From: Bryobacterales bacterium
Lineage (GTDB): Bacteria > Acidobacteriota > Terriglobia > Bryobacterales > Bryobacteraceae
Direction of reading: 5' to 3'
Assembly: GCA_016789905.1 (NCBI GenBank)
Contig: JAEUQC010000115.1
Span: forward strand, 41,232 to 105,231
DNA: 64,000 bases
Both the position numbers and the translations under genes were made by a program. The notes beneath the pieces were generated by a model. The model did no database searches. It was not told the DNA's origin and saw only the letters and a list, made by a program, of their open reading frames with translations. This document shows, one piece after another, positions 23,604-32,346 of this stretch. Numbering within the stretch: the first letter of the stretch is position 1; each line of letters starts with the position of its first letter.

Positions 23604-26024
23604 ATGCGACGTCTATGGATTTGGGCGCTGATCGGATGCGCCTGGGGGCAGGGCGATTGGCGCGAGACCGAAATTGGTGGCCGCCGCATTCGCTATCAGG
23701 TGGTGCAGGGCGAAGCCATCTGGCAGGGCGACATTATCCTAGGGCCCGCCGAAGAACTCACCAAAGGTTCGCGCGCCTCGGCCGTCATTTCTGGCCAGAA
23801 CGCCCGCTGGACGGCGAACACCATTCCCTACGTCGTCAACGACGACATTCCGGACCGCGCGCGCATCGATGGCGCCATCGCCCACTGGAACGCCAAGACC
23901 CCCATCCGCATGGTGCCCCGCCAGAACGAAGCCAACTATCTCGAATTCCGCCGCCGCGCCACCGGCTCGTGCAGTTCCAACGTCGGCATGATTGGCGGCC
24001 GCCAGTTCATCAACGTCATCGACGATTGCTCCCTCGGCTCGCTCATCCACGAAATCGGCCACACGGTTGGTCTCTTCCACACCCAAGCCCGCGAGGACCG
24101 CGGCCTCTACGTTCGTGTCCGAGAAGACGCAATCGAGGACGAAAACCTCAGCCAGTACTCCCAAGCCATCTCCAACGCTGATGACTTCGGCGCCTACCCC
24201 TTCGATTCCATCATGCACTACAGTGTCGCCGGCTTCGCCCTGCCGGGCCGCGTGGCGATGGAGACCATCCCCTCCGGCATCCCGCTTGGCCAGCGCGCCG
24301 GGCTGGCCGCGTCCGATATCGACACCGTCGTCCGCATGCACGGCGGCCGCCCCGCTCGCACCGTCATCGCCAGCAACCCGGACGGGCTGGAGGTCATCGT
24401 CGATGGCCGCCCAGTGCGCACGCCCGCGGAGTTCAACTGGCCGCCCGGTTCGCGCCACACCCTCAGCGTGGCCGACGTGGCCATCCCCGGCGCCGATCTC
24501 TGGTTCGGCCGTTGGAGCGATTTCGGCGACCGCTCCCACACCATCACCGCGTCCGAAGACACCACCGTCTACACCGCCCACATGCGCCGCATGTTCCAGC
24601 TTCCGCTGACGGCGCTTCCCTCCAGCGCGGGCCAAGTGGCCCAGCGCCCGTCCGCCGAATCCGGTTTTGTCCCAGATGGCAAACTCGTCGAGTTGGAAGC
24701 CGCGCCCGCCCCCGGCTTCACGTTCACCAACTGGAGCGGCTTCGGATTCTTCTCCACCCACGGCAGCGCGAACCCCATCCGCTTCGCGGTCACGTCTTCC
24801 CAACTCGCCTACACCGCCAGTTTCACGCGCACCCCGGTAACCACCGTCACCACCAGTCCACCGGGGCTCCGCATCCAGGTGGACGGCACCGCCTACACCG
24901 CCCCGCGCCAGTTCGTTTGGACCGCCGGATCCACCCACATGATCGGCGTGGAGACGCTGACCCAAACTACGCTCGGCGGCGCCGCCTCCCACGTCTGGCG
25001 CGAGTGGAGCGACAGCGGCCCGCAGCGCCACACCGTCACCGCCAACGCCAATGGCGGCGCCATCACGGCCGTCTTCGATTCGTCCTATCAGGTTCTTACC
25101 GCCTCCGCCCCGTCCGCCACCGGCCGGGTCGTCATCGACCCGCCGCCAACTAACGGCTTCCTCCCGGCCGGCAGCGCTGTTTCCGTCACCGCCGTTCCCG
25201 CCAACGGCTACGCGCTTGCCGGTTGGAGCGGCGATCTTTCCGGTTCCGATGCCCAGCGCACGCTTTCCGTCAACGGCCCCTTGGACCTGCGCGCCCAGTT
25301 CGCCCTGCCCGCCACGCTCACCGCCGCCGGATTCCTCCACGGCGCGTCCTACTTCAGTGGCGCCGTCGCGCCAGGCGAAATTGTCGCGCTCTTCGGGGTC
25401 GATATCGGTCCGCCAACCCTCGCCGGACTGTCGCTGACGGCGCAGCGCCGTATCGCCACCGCCGCCGGCGAGGTGCGCGTCTACTTTGACGGTACGCCCG
25501 CCCCAGTCCTCTACGCCAGTTCCCGCCAGGTGGGCGCCGTTGTCCCCTTCAACGTGGCTGGAAAATCGATCGTCCGCGTGCAGCTTGAGTATCGCGGCCG
25601 CCTCACAAACTCCCTGACGCTCAATGTTGCCGCCGCCGCTCCCGGCCTCTTCACCGCCGATGCCTCCGGCCGCGGGGGCGGCGCGTTTCTCAACGAAAAC
25701 GGTTCTTTGAACACGGAGGATTCACCGGCCGCCCGGGGCTCCATCGTCGTGCTCTACGCCACCGGCCTCGGCGCCATGCGCCCGGCCCTCGCCGATGGCG
25801 AGTTGGCTTCCCCGCCGTACGCCCAGCCCATCGCTCCCTTCAAAGTCTTCATCGCCGAGCGCGAATGCGAAGTCCTCTACGCGGGCGCCGCCCCGGGCCT
25901 CGTCGCCGGCCTTGTCCAGTTGAACGTTCGCGTCCCGTCCGATATCGCCCCCGGTCTGGTGCCCGTCATCGTGGAAGCCGCCTCCGCCAGAAGCGCGCGC
26001 ACCGTCGGCTTGGCGGTACGCTAG
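23604..26024 (+). CDS. Exported astacin-type metalloprotease with TIGR03437-type C-terminal domain
   Basis: An 806-residue protein with a signal peptide (MRRLWIWALIGCAWGQ). The catalytic domain (about 60-250) has the full astacin zinc signature HEIGHTVGLFHTQARED, with H149, H153 and H159 as ligands and E150 catalytic. It also has the Met-turn SIMHY, with M204 and the zinc-contacting Y206. The middle carries PEGA-like and InlB-type beta repeats (NPDGLEVIVDGRPVRTP; WSGFGFF; AGWSGDLSGSD). The C-terminal 225 residues share the Solibacter-type domain with the NHL protein at 7855-12297. It is probably a surface or secreted endopeptidase. The start follows the ThiE-like stop by four bases. Confidence 0.88.
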   Translation: MRRLWIWALIGCAWGQGDWRETEIGGRRIRYQVVQGEAIWQGDIILGPAEELTKGSRASAVISGQNARWTANTIPYVVNDDIPDRARIDGAIAHWNAKTPIRMVPRQNEANYLEFRRRATGSCSSNVGMIGGRQFINVIDDCSLGSLIHEIGHTVGLFHTQAREDRGLYVRVREDAIEDENLSQYSQAISNADDFGAYPFDSIMHYSVAGFALPGRVAMETIPSGIPLGQRAGLAASDIDTVVRMHGGRPARTVIASNPDGLEVIVDGRPVRTPAEFNWPPGSRHTLSVADVAIPGADLWFGRWSDFGDRSHTITASEDTTVYTAHMRRMFQLPLTALPSSAGQVAQRPSAESGFVPDGKLVELEAAPAPGFTFTNWSGFGFFSTHGSANPIRFAVTSSQLAYTASFTRTPVTTVTTSPPGLRIQVDGTAYTAPRQFVWTAGSTHMIGVETLTQTTLGGAASHVWREWSDSGPQRHTVTANANGGAITAVFDSSYQVLTASAPSATGRVVIDPPPTNGFLPAGSAVSVTAVPANGYALAGWSGDLSGSDAQRTLSVNGPLDLRAQFALPATLTAAGFLHGASYFSGAVAPGEIVALFGVDIGPPTLAGLSLTAQRRIATAAGEVRVYFDGTPAPVLYASSRQVGAVVPFNVAGKSIVRVQLEYRGRLTNSLTLNVAAAAPGLFTADASGRGGGAFLNENGSLNTEDSPAARGSIVVLYATGLGAMRPALADGELASPPYAQPIAPFKVFIAERECEVLYAGAAPGLVAGLVQLNVRVPSDIAPGLVPVIVEAASARSARTVGLAVR

Positions 26025-26031
26025 TAGTTTC

Positions 26032-27225
26032 GTGAAGACCATCGGGATCATTGGAGGCGGGATCATCGGCTTGGCCACCGCCTATCGCTTTGGCCAGCGC
26101 ATGACTGGCCACAAAGTCGTCGTGTTTGAAAAGGAGGCCGCCGTTGGCCAGCACCAGACCGGCCACAATAGCGGCGTCCTGCATGCCGGCCTTTACTACA
26201 AGCCTGGATCAAATAAGGCGCGGCTGGCGGTTGAAGGCATCCGCCAAATGGTTGCCTTCTGCGCCGAAAACGGCGTGAAGCACGAGATCTGCGGCAAGCT
26301 CGTCGTTGCCGCTACCGAGGCCGAAGTGCCCCGCATGATGGATCTGTTTGAACGCGGCAAGGCCAACGGTCTCCGCGATCTCCGCGTGCTGGATCGCCAC
26401 GCCATGGCCGAAATCGAACCCCACGCCGGCGGGGTCCAGGCCTTGCGTGTGCCCGAAGAGGGCATTGTCGATTACGCCGGCGTCTGCGCCGCGCTCGTTC
26501 GCAAAATGGAAGAACACGGCAACGAAGTGCGCACCGGCGCGCGCGTCACCGGCCTCCAGGAAACCGGGTCCGGCTGGCGCATCCAAACGCCAACGGGCGC
26601 CGCCGAAGTCGACTTTCTCATCAACTGCGCCGGGCTCCATTGCGATCGCGTCGCCGCCCTCGGCGGCGTCAAACGCGAAATGCGCATCATTCCCTTTCGC
26701 GGCGAATACTACCTCATCCGCCCGGAGCGCCAGCACCTGGTCCGCCATCTCATTTATCCCGTCCCCGACCCGGCCTTCCCTTTCCTCGGCGTCCACTTCA
26801 CCCGTCTCATCCATGGCGGCGTGGAGGCCGGTCCCAACGCCGTACTCGCCTTCGCCCGTGAAGGCTATACGAAACGCGACTTCGTTCCCGCCGACCTCTG
26901 GGACGCACTCACCTTCCCTGGGCTCTGGAAGTTCCTCCAGCGCTACCCGGCCGTCAGTTGGTATGAGGTGAAGCGGTCCTTCAGCAAGCAGCTTTTTTGC
27001 GAGTCCCTGCAGCGGCTGGTTCCCGCCATCGAGGCGGCCGACATCAGCCCCGGCGGCGCCGGCGTGCGGGCGCAATCCATGCTTCCCAATGGCGACCTGG
27101 TGCAGGACTTTCTTTTTGCCGACCGGCCGCGTGCTCTGCATCTGCTCAACGCTCCCAGCCCCGGCGCCACCGCTTCGCTCGCCATCGGCGACGAGGTTGT
27201 CTCCCGCGTGCAGAAGTACGCCTAA
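26032..27225 (+). CDS. lhgO: L-2-hydroxyglutarate oxidase
   Basis: A 397-residue FAD enzyme that oxidises L-2-hydroxyglutarate to 2-oxoglutarate and passes electrons to the membrane quinone pool. The FAD motif GIIGGGIIGLATAYR starts at residue 5. The family-specific GQHQTGHNSGVLHAGLYYKPGS follows, then FRGEYYLIRPE, the PNAVLAFAREGY segment and GDLVQDFLF with NAPSPGATASLAIG near the end. The start is GTG at 26032, seven bases after the protease stop. Its stop overlaps the convergent tadC stop by four bases. Confidence 0.92.
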   Translation: MKTIGIIGGGIIGLATAYRFGQRMTGHKVVVFEKEAAVGQHQTGHNSGVLHAGLYYKPGSNKARLAVEGIRQMVAFCAENGVKHEICGKLVVAATEAEVPRMMDLFERGKANGLRDLRVLDRHAMAEIEPHAGGVQALRVPEEGIVDYAGVCAALVRKMEEHGNEVRTGARVTGLQETGSGWRIQTPTGAAEVDFLINCAGLHCDRVAALGGVKREMRIIPFRGEYYLIRPERQHLVRHLIYPVPDPAFPFLGVHFTRLIHGGVEAGPNAVLAFAREGYTKRDFVPADLWDALTFPGLWKFLQRYPAVSWYEVKRSFSKQLFCESLQRLVPAIEAADISPGGAGVRAQSMLPNGDLVQDFLFADRPRALHLLNAPSPGATASLAIGDEVVSRVQKYA

Positions 27226-28106
27226 ATCGAAAGCATCTTTGACAAGGCGTTGAATACCAGGATCACCGCCGGCCCCAGCGTAACCAGCAGGATGGCCGGA
27301 AAGATCAGGAAGAAAATCGGAAACACGAGCTTCACGCTCACCTTCCGCGCCTGCTCCTGCGCCGACTGCCGCATCCTCGTTCGCAGGAATCGCAGTTGAT
27401 TCCGTAGCGCCGTGGCCAACCCTGTGCCGAATCGATCCCCATCGATCAGCACCTGCGCAATCCGCTTCACTTCCGGCTCCGTGTTGCGGTCCACCAGTCC
27501 GCGCAGCGCCTCCTGCCGGCTCCGGCTGGCCAGCATTTCCATCAAAACCAGGTTGAACTCTTCGGCCAGTTCCGGATGGCTCTCGTCCAACTCCCGCGCG
27601 GTTTCCGATATCACCGCGTCCAGCCCCTGCCCCGCCTCCAGTCCCAGGATCATCAGTTCCAGCGCGATCGGCAGTGAGTTGCGCAGGTAATGGTCCCGCC
27701 GCGTATGCGTGCTTCGCAGCACGCGGTCCGGCGCCAAATGCCCAATGCCCGCCCCAGCCACAACAGCCATAAAGACACTCGATGAATCGCCCTCGAATAT
27801 CATCGCCAGCAGCGCGAAAAGGCACGCCGACACAAGAATCGTCGCCGCTTTAATCCCAAAGAATGTGGTCAACGCATCGGCCTGCCGGTACCCGGCATTG
27901 CTCAATAACTGCTTGTAGTGGTCAACATGCTGGGATCGTTTCGGTATCAGCGCGCCGAAATTCTTCAACGACTCTCTGAGCGAGCCCCCCGGCGCCGGGT
28001 CCATCGCCGCCGTGCCGTCGCCGCGCTGTGAGAACACGTATCCCAGGCCCGTGATGCAGATCATCACCAGGAGGAAAAAACCAATCAGCAGTGGCAGTGC
28101 GGTCAT
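27222..28106 (-). CDS. tadC: Flp/Tad pilus assembly inner-membrane protein TadC
   Basis: A 294-residue type II secretion F-domain protein that forms the membrane platform of the Tad secretion machine together with TadB. A membrane helix opens the protein, and two more lie near residues 70-100. The F domain contains LPIALELMILGLEAGQGLDAV and ELAEEFNLVLMEMLASRSRQEALRGL, and a last hydrophobic hairpin (FPIFFLIFPAILLVTLGPAVILV) closes it. It is last in the minus-strand order cpaB-tadB-tadC, seven bases behind tadB. Confidence 0.88.
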   Translation of the reverse strand: MTALPLLIGFFLLVMICITGLGYVFSQRGDGTAAMDPAPGGSLRESLKNFGALIPKRSQHVDHYKQLLSNAGYRQADALTTFFGIKAATILVSACLFALLAMIFEGDSSSVFMAVVAGAGIGHLAPDRVLRSTHTRRDHYLRNSLPIALELMILGLEAGQGLDAVISETARELDESHPELAEEFNLVLMEMLASRSRQEALRGLVDRNTEPEVKRIAQVLIDGDRFGTGLATALRNQLRFLRTRMRQSAQEQARKVSVKLVFPIFFLIFPAILLVTLGPAVILVFNALSKMLSI

Positions 28107-28113
28107 GTTCTCC

Positions 28114-29073
28114 TCATATGCGAATCTTCACGATCTTCTGAATCACAAAGTGCCCGGCGGCCACAAGGAGGATCGCGGCGCCAATCATCCACGACCCGAA
28201 CGGATGGTCCACCAGCGTCCGTAAATAGCCGGGGCTCGTCAGGTACAGCATCGTGGCAATCCCGAACGGCAAGATTGTCAGCACGCCGCCCGTCATGCGG
28301 CCATGCGCTGACACCGCTCGCACTTCCCCTCGCAGCGATACGCCCTCCCGCACCGTCTCCGCCAGGTTCTCCAGCACTTCCGTGAAGCGCCCGCCGGAAC
28401 GGCTGCTCAAAATCGCCGCCGCCACAAACAGCCGCACTTCCAGTATCGGCACCCGCTCGCTGAACCGCTCAAGCGTTGCCTTCCATGGCATTCCCAGCTT
28501 TCGTTCATCCCGAATCCGCCGGAAATCGGGGCCGAGCGGCGCGGGCAGGTCAGCCGCCAGTATCTCAATCGCCGTTTGCAGCGGGTGCCCCGCGCGCATG
28601 GCCCGCGCCAGGCTCTCCAGCGCGTCGGGGAACTGCGCTTCGTATTGGTCCATCCGTTTCTGCCGCTGCCGCGTTAAATACATGTACGGAACACCAGCCC
28701 CGCCCGCAAACGCCGCCAGAGACGATCCCGGCGGCAGCCATCGCAAATCCATCACCAGCGCCGCGCAGATCGATCCCATCAACAGCATCATCGCCACCAC
28801 GCGCCCAACTGACCACTTCAACCCCGCGTCCTCCAGCACGCCGCTCAGGTGTTGAATCACGTTCAACCGTTGCAGCAGCAACTCCATCACGCTGATCGAG
28901 CTATGCTTCTTTTCCCCCAGCAGCACGGATTCTTCGTCGTCTTGGGCCGGCAAATCCGGATGCGCGTCCTGCCGCGCCCGCAGCCGGCTTTGCACAAAGG
29001 CGGCAATCAGCACAGCCGTCGCCGCCGCCAGGAACGTCGTGATGAAGAATAGTATCGCGATCCCTGCCGCCAC
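28114..29073 (-). CDS. tadB: Flp/Tad pilus assembly inner-membrane protein TadB
   Basis: A 319-residue type II secretion F-domain protein, the partner of TadC. An N-terminal membrane helix is followed by a charged cytoplasmic stretch and a second pair of helices. The canonical TadB block QFPDALESLARAMRAGHPLQ lies near residue 150, and RIRDERKLGMPWKATLERF follows. The last 80 residues hold two further membrane segments. It is 15 bases behind the cpaB gene. The motor ATPase TadA, normally just upstream, is missing from this locus. Confidence 0.9.
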   Translation of the reverse strand: MAAGIAILFFITTFLAAATAVLIAAFVQSRLRARQDAHPDLPAQDDEESVLLGEKKHSSISVMELLLQRLNVIQHLSGVLEDAGLKWSVGRVVAMMLLMGSICAALVMDLRWLPPGSSLAAFAGGAGVPYMYLTRQRQKRMDQYEAQFPDALESLARAMRAGHPLQTAIEILAADLPAPLGPDFRRIRDERKLGMPWKATLERFSERVPILEVRLFVAAAILSSRSGGRFTEVLENLAETVREGVSLRGEVRAVSAHGRMTGGVLTILPFGIATMLYLTSPGYLRTLVDHPFGSWMIGAAILLVAAGHFVIQKIVKIRI

Positions 29074-29088
29074 GTTTTCCGCCCTTCC

Positions 29089-30324
29089 TTATCGCGCCGC
29101 CAACTGTGGCGTTACCAGCAGTAGCAACTCATTCCCCGCCGGTTGCGCCGCCGTCCGGAATAGCTTTTCGATCAAGGCCGGCGCCGAGGCGTCCCGCTCG
29201 AACCCGGCCACCAGAACCGACTGCCCATCGGCAACCTGCAAATCGGCTGAGAACTTCCGGCTGCTTACGCCTCCGCGTTCGGGCAGCGTCAGTTCCGGAC
29301 GCACCCGCACCCGAACCATGCCGTTCGCCGCGCCCCGTGGCGTCAGCTTCAGCCGCAGGTCATATTCGTTTTGCGACGCCTCGCCAGCCTGCAGCGAGAC
29401 TTCGCGCCACTGCCCGGATTCCACCGCTTCGGTTGATAATATTCGCAGCGACTTCGATTTCTCCAGCTCTTCGGCCTTCCAATCCGCCGGCAACAATCCA
29501 ATCCGTACCGCCCCGTTCCCGCCGCCGGCCAGTCCAGCGCGCGCCGCCAATTCCCGCGCGGCATCCGCCGCCGCCACAGCCACGCGCACCCGGAATCGAA
29601 CCATCGGCCCAACCGCCGGCGCCGCCGTTCCCGCCGCCGCTTTCGTTATCGCCGCCGCAGCCGCCGGAACAACCACTACTTCCTCCCGGTCCTCGGCGTT
29701 CCTCAACACGATTCGCACCTTCGCCGCCGAATCGGCCAGCGCCACTCGCTCCACATCCTTCGCCGGCACCAGCAGGTTCAATATCGTCGTCGGTGCCGGT
29801 TGCGGGCTCGTATCCGCATGCACGTTCAGTACCTCTACATTCGATAGCAGTGTCCGCGCCTGCGGCTCGTTGCCCCCCTGAGTCACAATCGATTGCACGT
29901 CGATCCGGTTTCCCGGCCGCAAGTACGGCACCAGCCCGTTCGAATCGGCCACCCGGATGGAGATCGCCCGCATCCCTTTCGGGATCGACAGCACCGCCAC
30001 GCCCTTCGCCCCGGTCAATCCCGCCACCGTCACCGGCTCATCGGCCGCCATCGCCTTCATTGCCGCCCGCCCCGCCACTTCCTCTATGCTGCCAAACGCC
30101 CCTTCCGGCCTTTCTGCCGGCGCAGGCTGCAAACGCAAGTCCGCCGCCGTCAGCACAGCCCCGCGGTCCACCGCCCGTGCCGCCACCACAATGCCCGCCG
30201 GACTGGCCGCCGCGGCCGGCGACGCGCCGCTAATTTTGTCCACAAACAGCCCATAAAACACACCCGTCGCCGCGATGGCCACAACAAACGCGATGCCCAG
30301 AAATGGAAATAAGTTGCGCTTCAT
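29089..30324 (-). CDS. cpaB: CpaB/RcpC-like Flp pilus protein fused to a secretin-like domain
   Basis: A 411-residue protein. Residues about 5-25 form a signal/anchor helix. Residues about 43-105 are a SAF domain (VVAARAVDRGAVLTAADL; MKAMAADEPVTVAGL), and about 106-215 an RcpC/CpaB domain (LSIPKGMRAISIRV; YLRPGNRIDVQSIV). This is the usual content of CpaB, which stabilises the outer-membrane secretin. After an Ala-rich linker (about 216-238), residues 241-411 resemble the C-terminal secretin domain: KSLRILSTEAV, LTPRGAANGMVRVRVRPEL, LQVADGQSVLVAGFE and ELLLLVTPQL. The secretin gate region appears shortened. The ATG at 30324 was preferred to a TTG four codons upstream. Confidence 0.78.
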   Translation of the reverse strand: MKRNLFPFLGIAFVVAIAATGVFYGLFVDKISGASPAAAASPAGIVVAARAVDRGAVLTAADLRLQPAPAERPEGAFGSIEEVAGRAAMKAMAADEPVTVAGLTGAKGVAVLSIPKGMRAISIRVADSNGLVPYLRPGNRIDVQSIVTQGGNEPQARTLLSNVEVLNVHADTSPQPAPTTILNLLVPAKDVERVALADSAAKVRIVLRNAEDREEVVVVPAAAAAITKAAAGTAAPAVGPMVRFRVRVAVAAADAARELAARAGLAGGGNGAVRIGLLPADWKAEELEKSKSLRILSTEAVESGQWREVSLQAGEASQNEYDLRLKLTPRGAANGMVRVRVRPELTLPERGGVSSRKFSADLQVADGQSVLVAGFERDASAPALIEKLFRTAAQPAGNELLLLVTPQLAAR

Positions 30325-30404
30325 AGAGATCCGCAACTTTATTCAAACACGCCACTTTCGCCGGACGAATCGAGCATAGACACTACCAGCGATGGGCAAA
30401 CGCC

Positions 30405-30875
30405 TTAGGGCTTCCCTAGGGTTTTTTCGTAAACGTAGCGCTGCTCAATCTCGCCGTTCGGCGTCACCGCCGTCCGGTAAATCGTTAGCACCCGGCCGCC
30501 CTCGTCCAGTTGCCACTGGTCTACGGTCTTGATCTCGGCCCCCTGCACCGACGCTTTGGCCTTCACGTGCAGCGTCGCCCCGCGCCAAGTCGTCACCGAC
30601 ACCACCGTATTGCCGCGCATTACATTCTCCGCCGCTTTGCCCGACAAATCCAGCTTATAGCTGCTCGTCGACGCTCCCCGCCCATCGGTCAGCGTCGATT
30701 CCACCGCCAGCGCGCCCTCGCTCTGCCGCACCGTCATTGCCAGCGCCTGCGGCGGATTCGCCCGCCCAAAGTCGCTCTTGGCCAGCGACAAGTTCCAGGT
30801 CCCCGAAAAATCCACCGCCGGCAGCGCCGCCGCGCACCCGGCCAGAATCGTGAAAAACGCCAAACGGCTCCACAT
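30405..30875 (-). CDS. Small exported lipoprotein of unknown function
   Basis: A 156-residue protein whose signal peptide ends in LAGC (MWSRLAFFTILAGC), a fair lipobox. The mature part opens with DFSGTWNLSLAKSDFG, a lipocalin-like strand motif (GxW near the N-terminus) common in acidobacterial exported proteins. It continues as alternating short strands (VNVTTW-type, VDQWQLDEGGRVLTIYR). A calycin/lipocalin beta barrel is plausible, though no activity is evident. The ATG at 30875 was chosen because it opens the signal peptide; ten further codons upstream are possible. It sits 41 bases behind the permease and 80 bases ahead of cpaB. Confidence 0.7.
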   Translation of the reverse strand: MWSRLAFFTILAGCAAALPAVDFSGTWNLSLAKSDFGRANPPQALAMTVRQSEGALAVESTLTDGRGASTSSYKLDLSGKAAENVMRGNTVVSVTTWRGATLHVKAKASVQGAEIKTVDQWQLDEGGRVLTIYRTAVTPNGEIEQRYVYEKTLGKP

Positions 30876-30916
30876 TCCCAGAGCGTAGCAACTCCGGCGC
30901 GCCAAGTCTCTCCGGC

Positions 30917-32302
30917 TTACGCCTTAGCCGCGCCCGGTGCCAGAAACATCTTGTAGACCACCGCTCCGGCCGCCACCGTCGCCAGCGCGGTGATCGACAC
31001 CGAAGGCCGCATCAATATCCCCGACACCGCCACCCACGCGCAGCAAACCAGGAAGAACACCGGCAGCAGCGGCCACGCAAAACTCACCACCGGCAACGTC
31101 CGCCATCCCGGCCGCTTGCGAAAAACAAAAAGAGATGTCACCGCCAGCGCCGCGAAGGCGTTCAACAGAAACCCCACGTAAAACATCAGATCGCGGAACG
31201 GTGTCAGACACATAAACACCGCGCATACGCCCTGCATCGCAATGGAAGCCACCGGCGTCCGCCACTTCGGATGCACCTGCGCCGCCGCTGGAAAAAACGC
31301 CCGGTTCTTCGCCATCGCGTAGTAAACCCGCGGCCCGATCGTCACCAGCGCATTCACTGACGCCAGCAGCCCCACCGCCATCAGCACGCTGAACAGCGAC
31401 GCCACATCCACCCCAAACAGCCGTTCCGACGCCTGCGAACCCACCCGCAGCACGCCCTTCATTTGCTCCAGCGGCGTCGCGTAAATATACAGCAGGTTCA
31501 ACAGCGCATAGAGCACGGCCACAAACACCGTCCCCAGCGTCAGCGCCCGGGGCAGTGTCTTTTCCGGCTCCTGTAACTCTTCGGCCACATAAGTAGCCGC
31601 GTTCCAGCCGGAGTAGGCGACAAATATGAAGATCAAACTGGTGGCGAACTGCTCCCACAACGGCGCCGTCGACGTCCGCGCCGCGTGTTGCGAGAAGTTG
31701 GACCAATCGCCCTTCCCGGCCGCGAACCCCAGCACCAGAAATCCCGCCAGCACGGCCAGCTTAAGCGCCGACAATACGTTCTGGACACTGCTGACAAACT
31801 GGATCCCAAAGAAATTAACCACCGTGAATACAAGAATCAACCCGCTCGCCGCCAGTTGCGCCGGGCCTAGTTCCAGCGGCCCCACCGCCGTCGTGTTCGT
31901 CGATTTCAGCGCCGGAAACACGTAGCTTAGATACTCCGAAAACGCCAGCGCCGCCAGCGCCACCGGCGCCGAAAACCCCGCGAAAAACGATACCCAGCCG
32001 TCCATGAATCCCCACGTCGGCCCATACGCCTCGGTCAGGTAGACGTATTCACCCCCCGAACTCGGAAAGTTAATTCCCAATTCGGAATAGCACAGCGCGC
32101 CGGCAAGCGCGATCATCGCCCCCACACCCCAGATGGAAATCACCAGCCACGGGTCGCCCAGATCGCCGGCCAGGAACCCGGTCGTGGTAAAGATTCCGGT
32201 CCCGATCATATTGGAGAATACGAGCGCAGTGGCGCTCAGCAAGCCGATCTGCCGGAGCAGACCCGCCGCAGGAGTAGAGGAGGAAGTCGAAGAAGAAGCC
32301 AT
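30917..32302 (-). CDS. APC-family amino acid permease
   Basis: A 461-residue inner-membrane transporter with about 12 hydrophobic segments. The first helix contains the family motif SNMIGTGIFTTTGFLAGDLG. The next segments include ALAGALCYSELGINFPSSGGEYVYLTEAYG, typical of APC permeases that bind amino acids or amines. The ATG at 32302 was chosen because the product then begins with a short Ser-rich cytoplasmic leader before helix 1; the longer frame overlaps the upstream glycosyltransferase. Substrate unknown. Confidence 0.88.
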   Translation of the reverse strand: MASSSTSSSTPAAGLLRQIGLLSATALVFSNMIGTGIFTTTGFLAGDLGDPWLVISIWGVGAMIALAGALCYSELGINFPSSGGEYVYLTEAYGPTWGFMDGWVSFFAGFSAPVALAALAFSEYLSYVFPALKSTNTTAVGPLELGPAQLAASGLILVFTVVNFFGIQFVSSVQNVLSALKLAVLAGFLVLGFAAGKGDWSNFSQHAARTSTAPLWEQFATSLIFIFVAYSGWNAATYVAEELQEPEKTLPRALTLGTVFVAVLYALLNLLYIYATPLEQMKGVLRVGSQASERLFGVDVASLFSVLMAVGLLASVNALVTIGPRVYYAMAKNRAFFPAAAQVHPKWRTPVASIAMQGVCAVFMCLTPFRDLMFYVGFLLNAFAALAVTSLFVFRKRPGWRTLPVVSFAWPLLPVFFLVCCAWVAVSGILMRPSVSITALATVAAGAVVYKMFLAPGAAKA

Positions 32303-32346
32303 GAAGAAAGCGTCGTGTCCTATCGTACCGGAGTTAGAGTACCTAA

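Noticed and set aside
30403..30427. A plus-strand hairpin (CCTTAGGG/CCCTAGGG) followed by six T residues, terminator-like.
   Set aside because: No plus-strand gene ends there. It lies over the stop of a minus-strand lipoprotein gene and lacks a U-tract in that direction.
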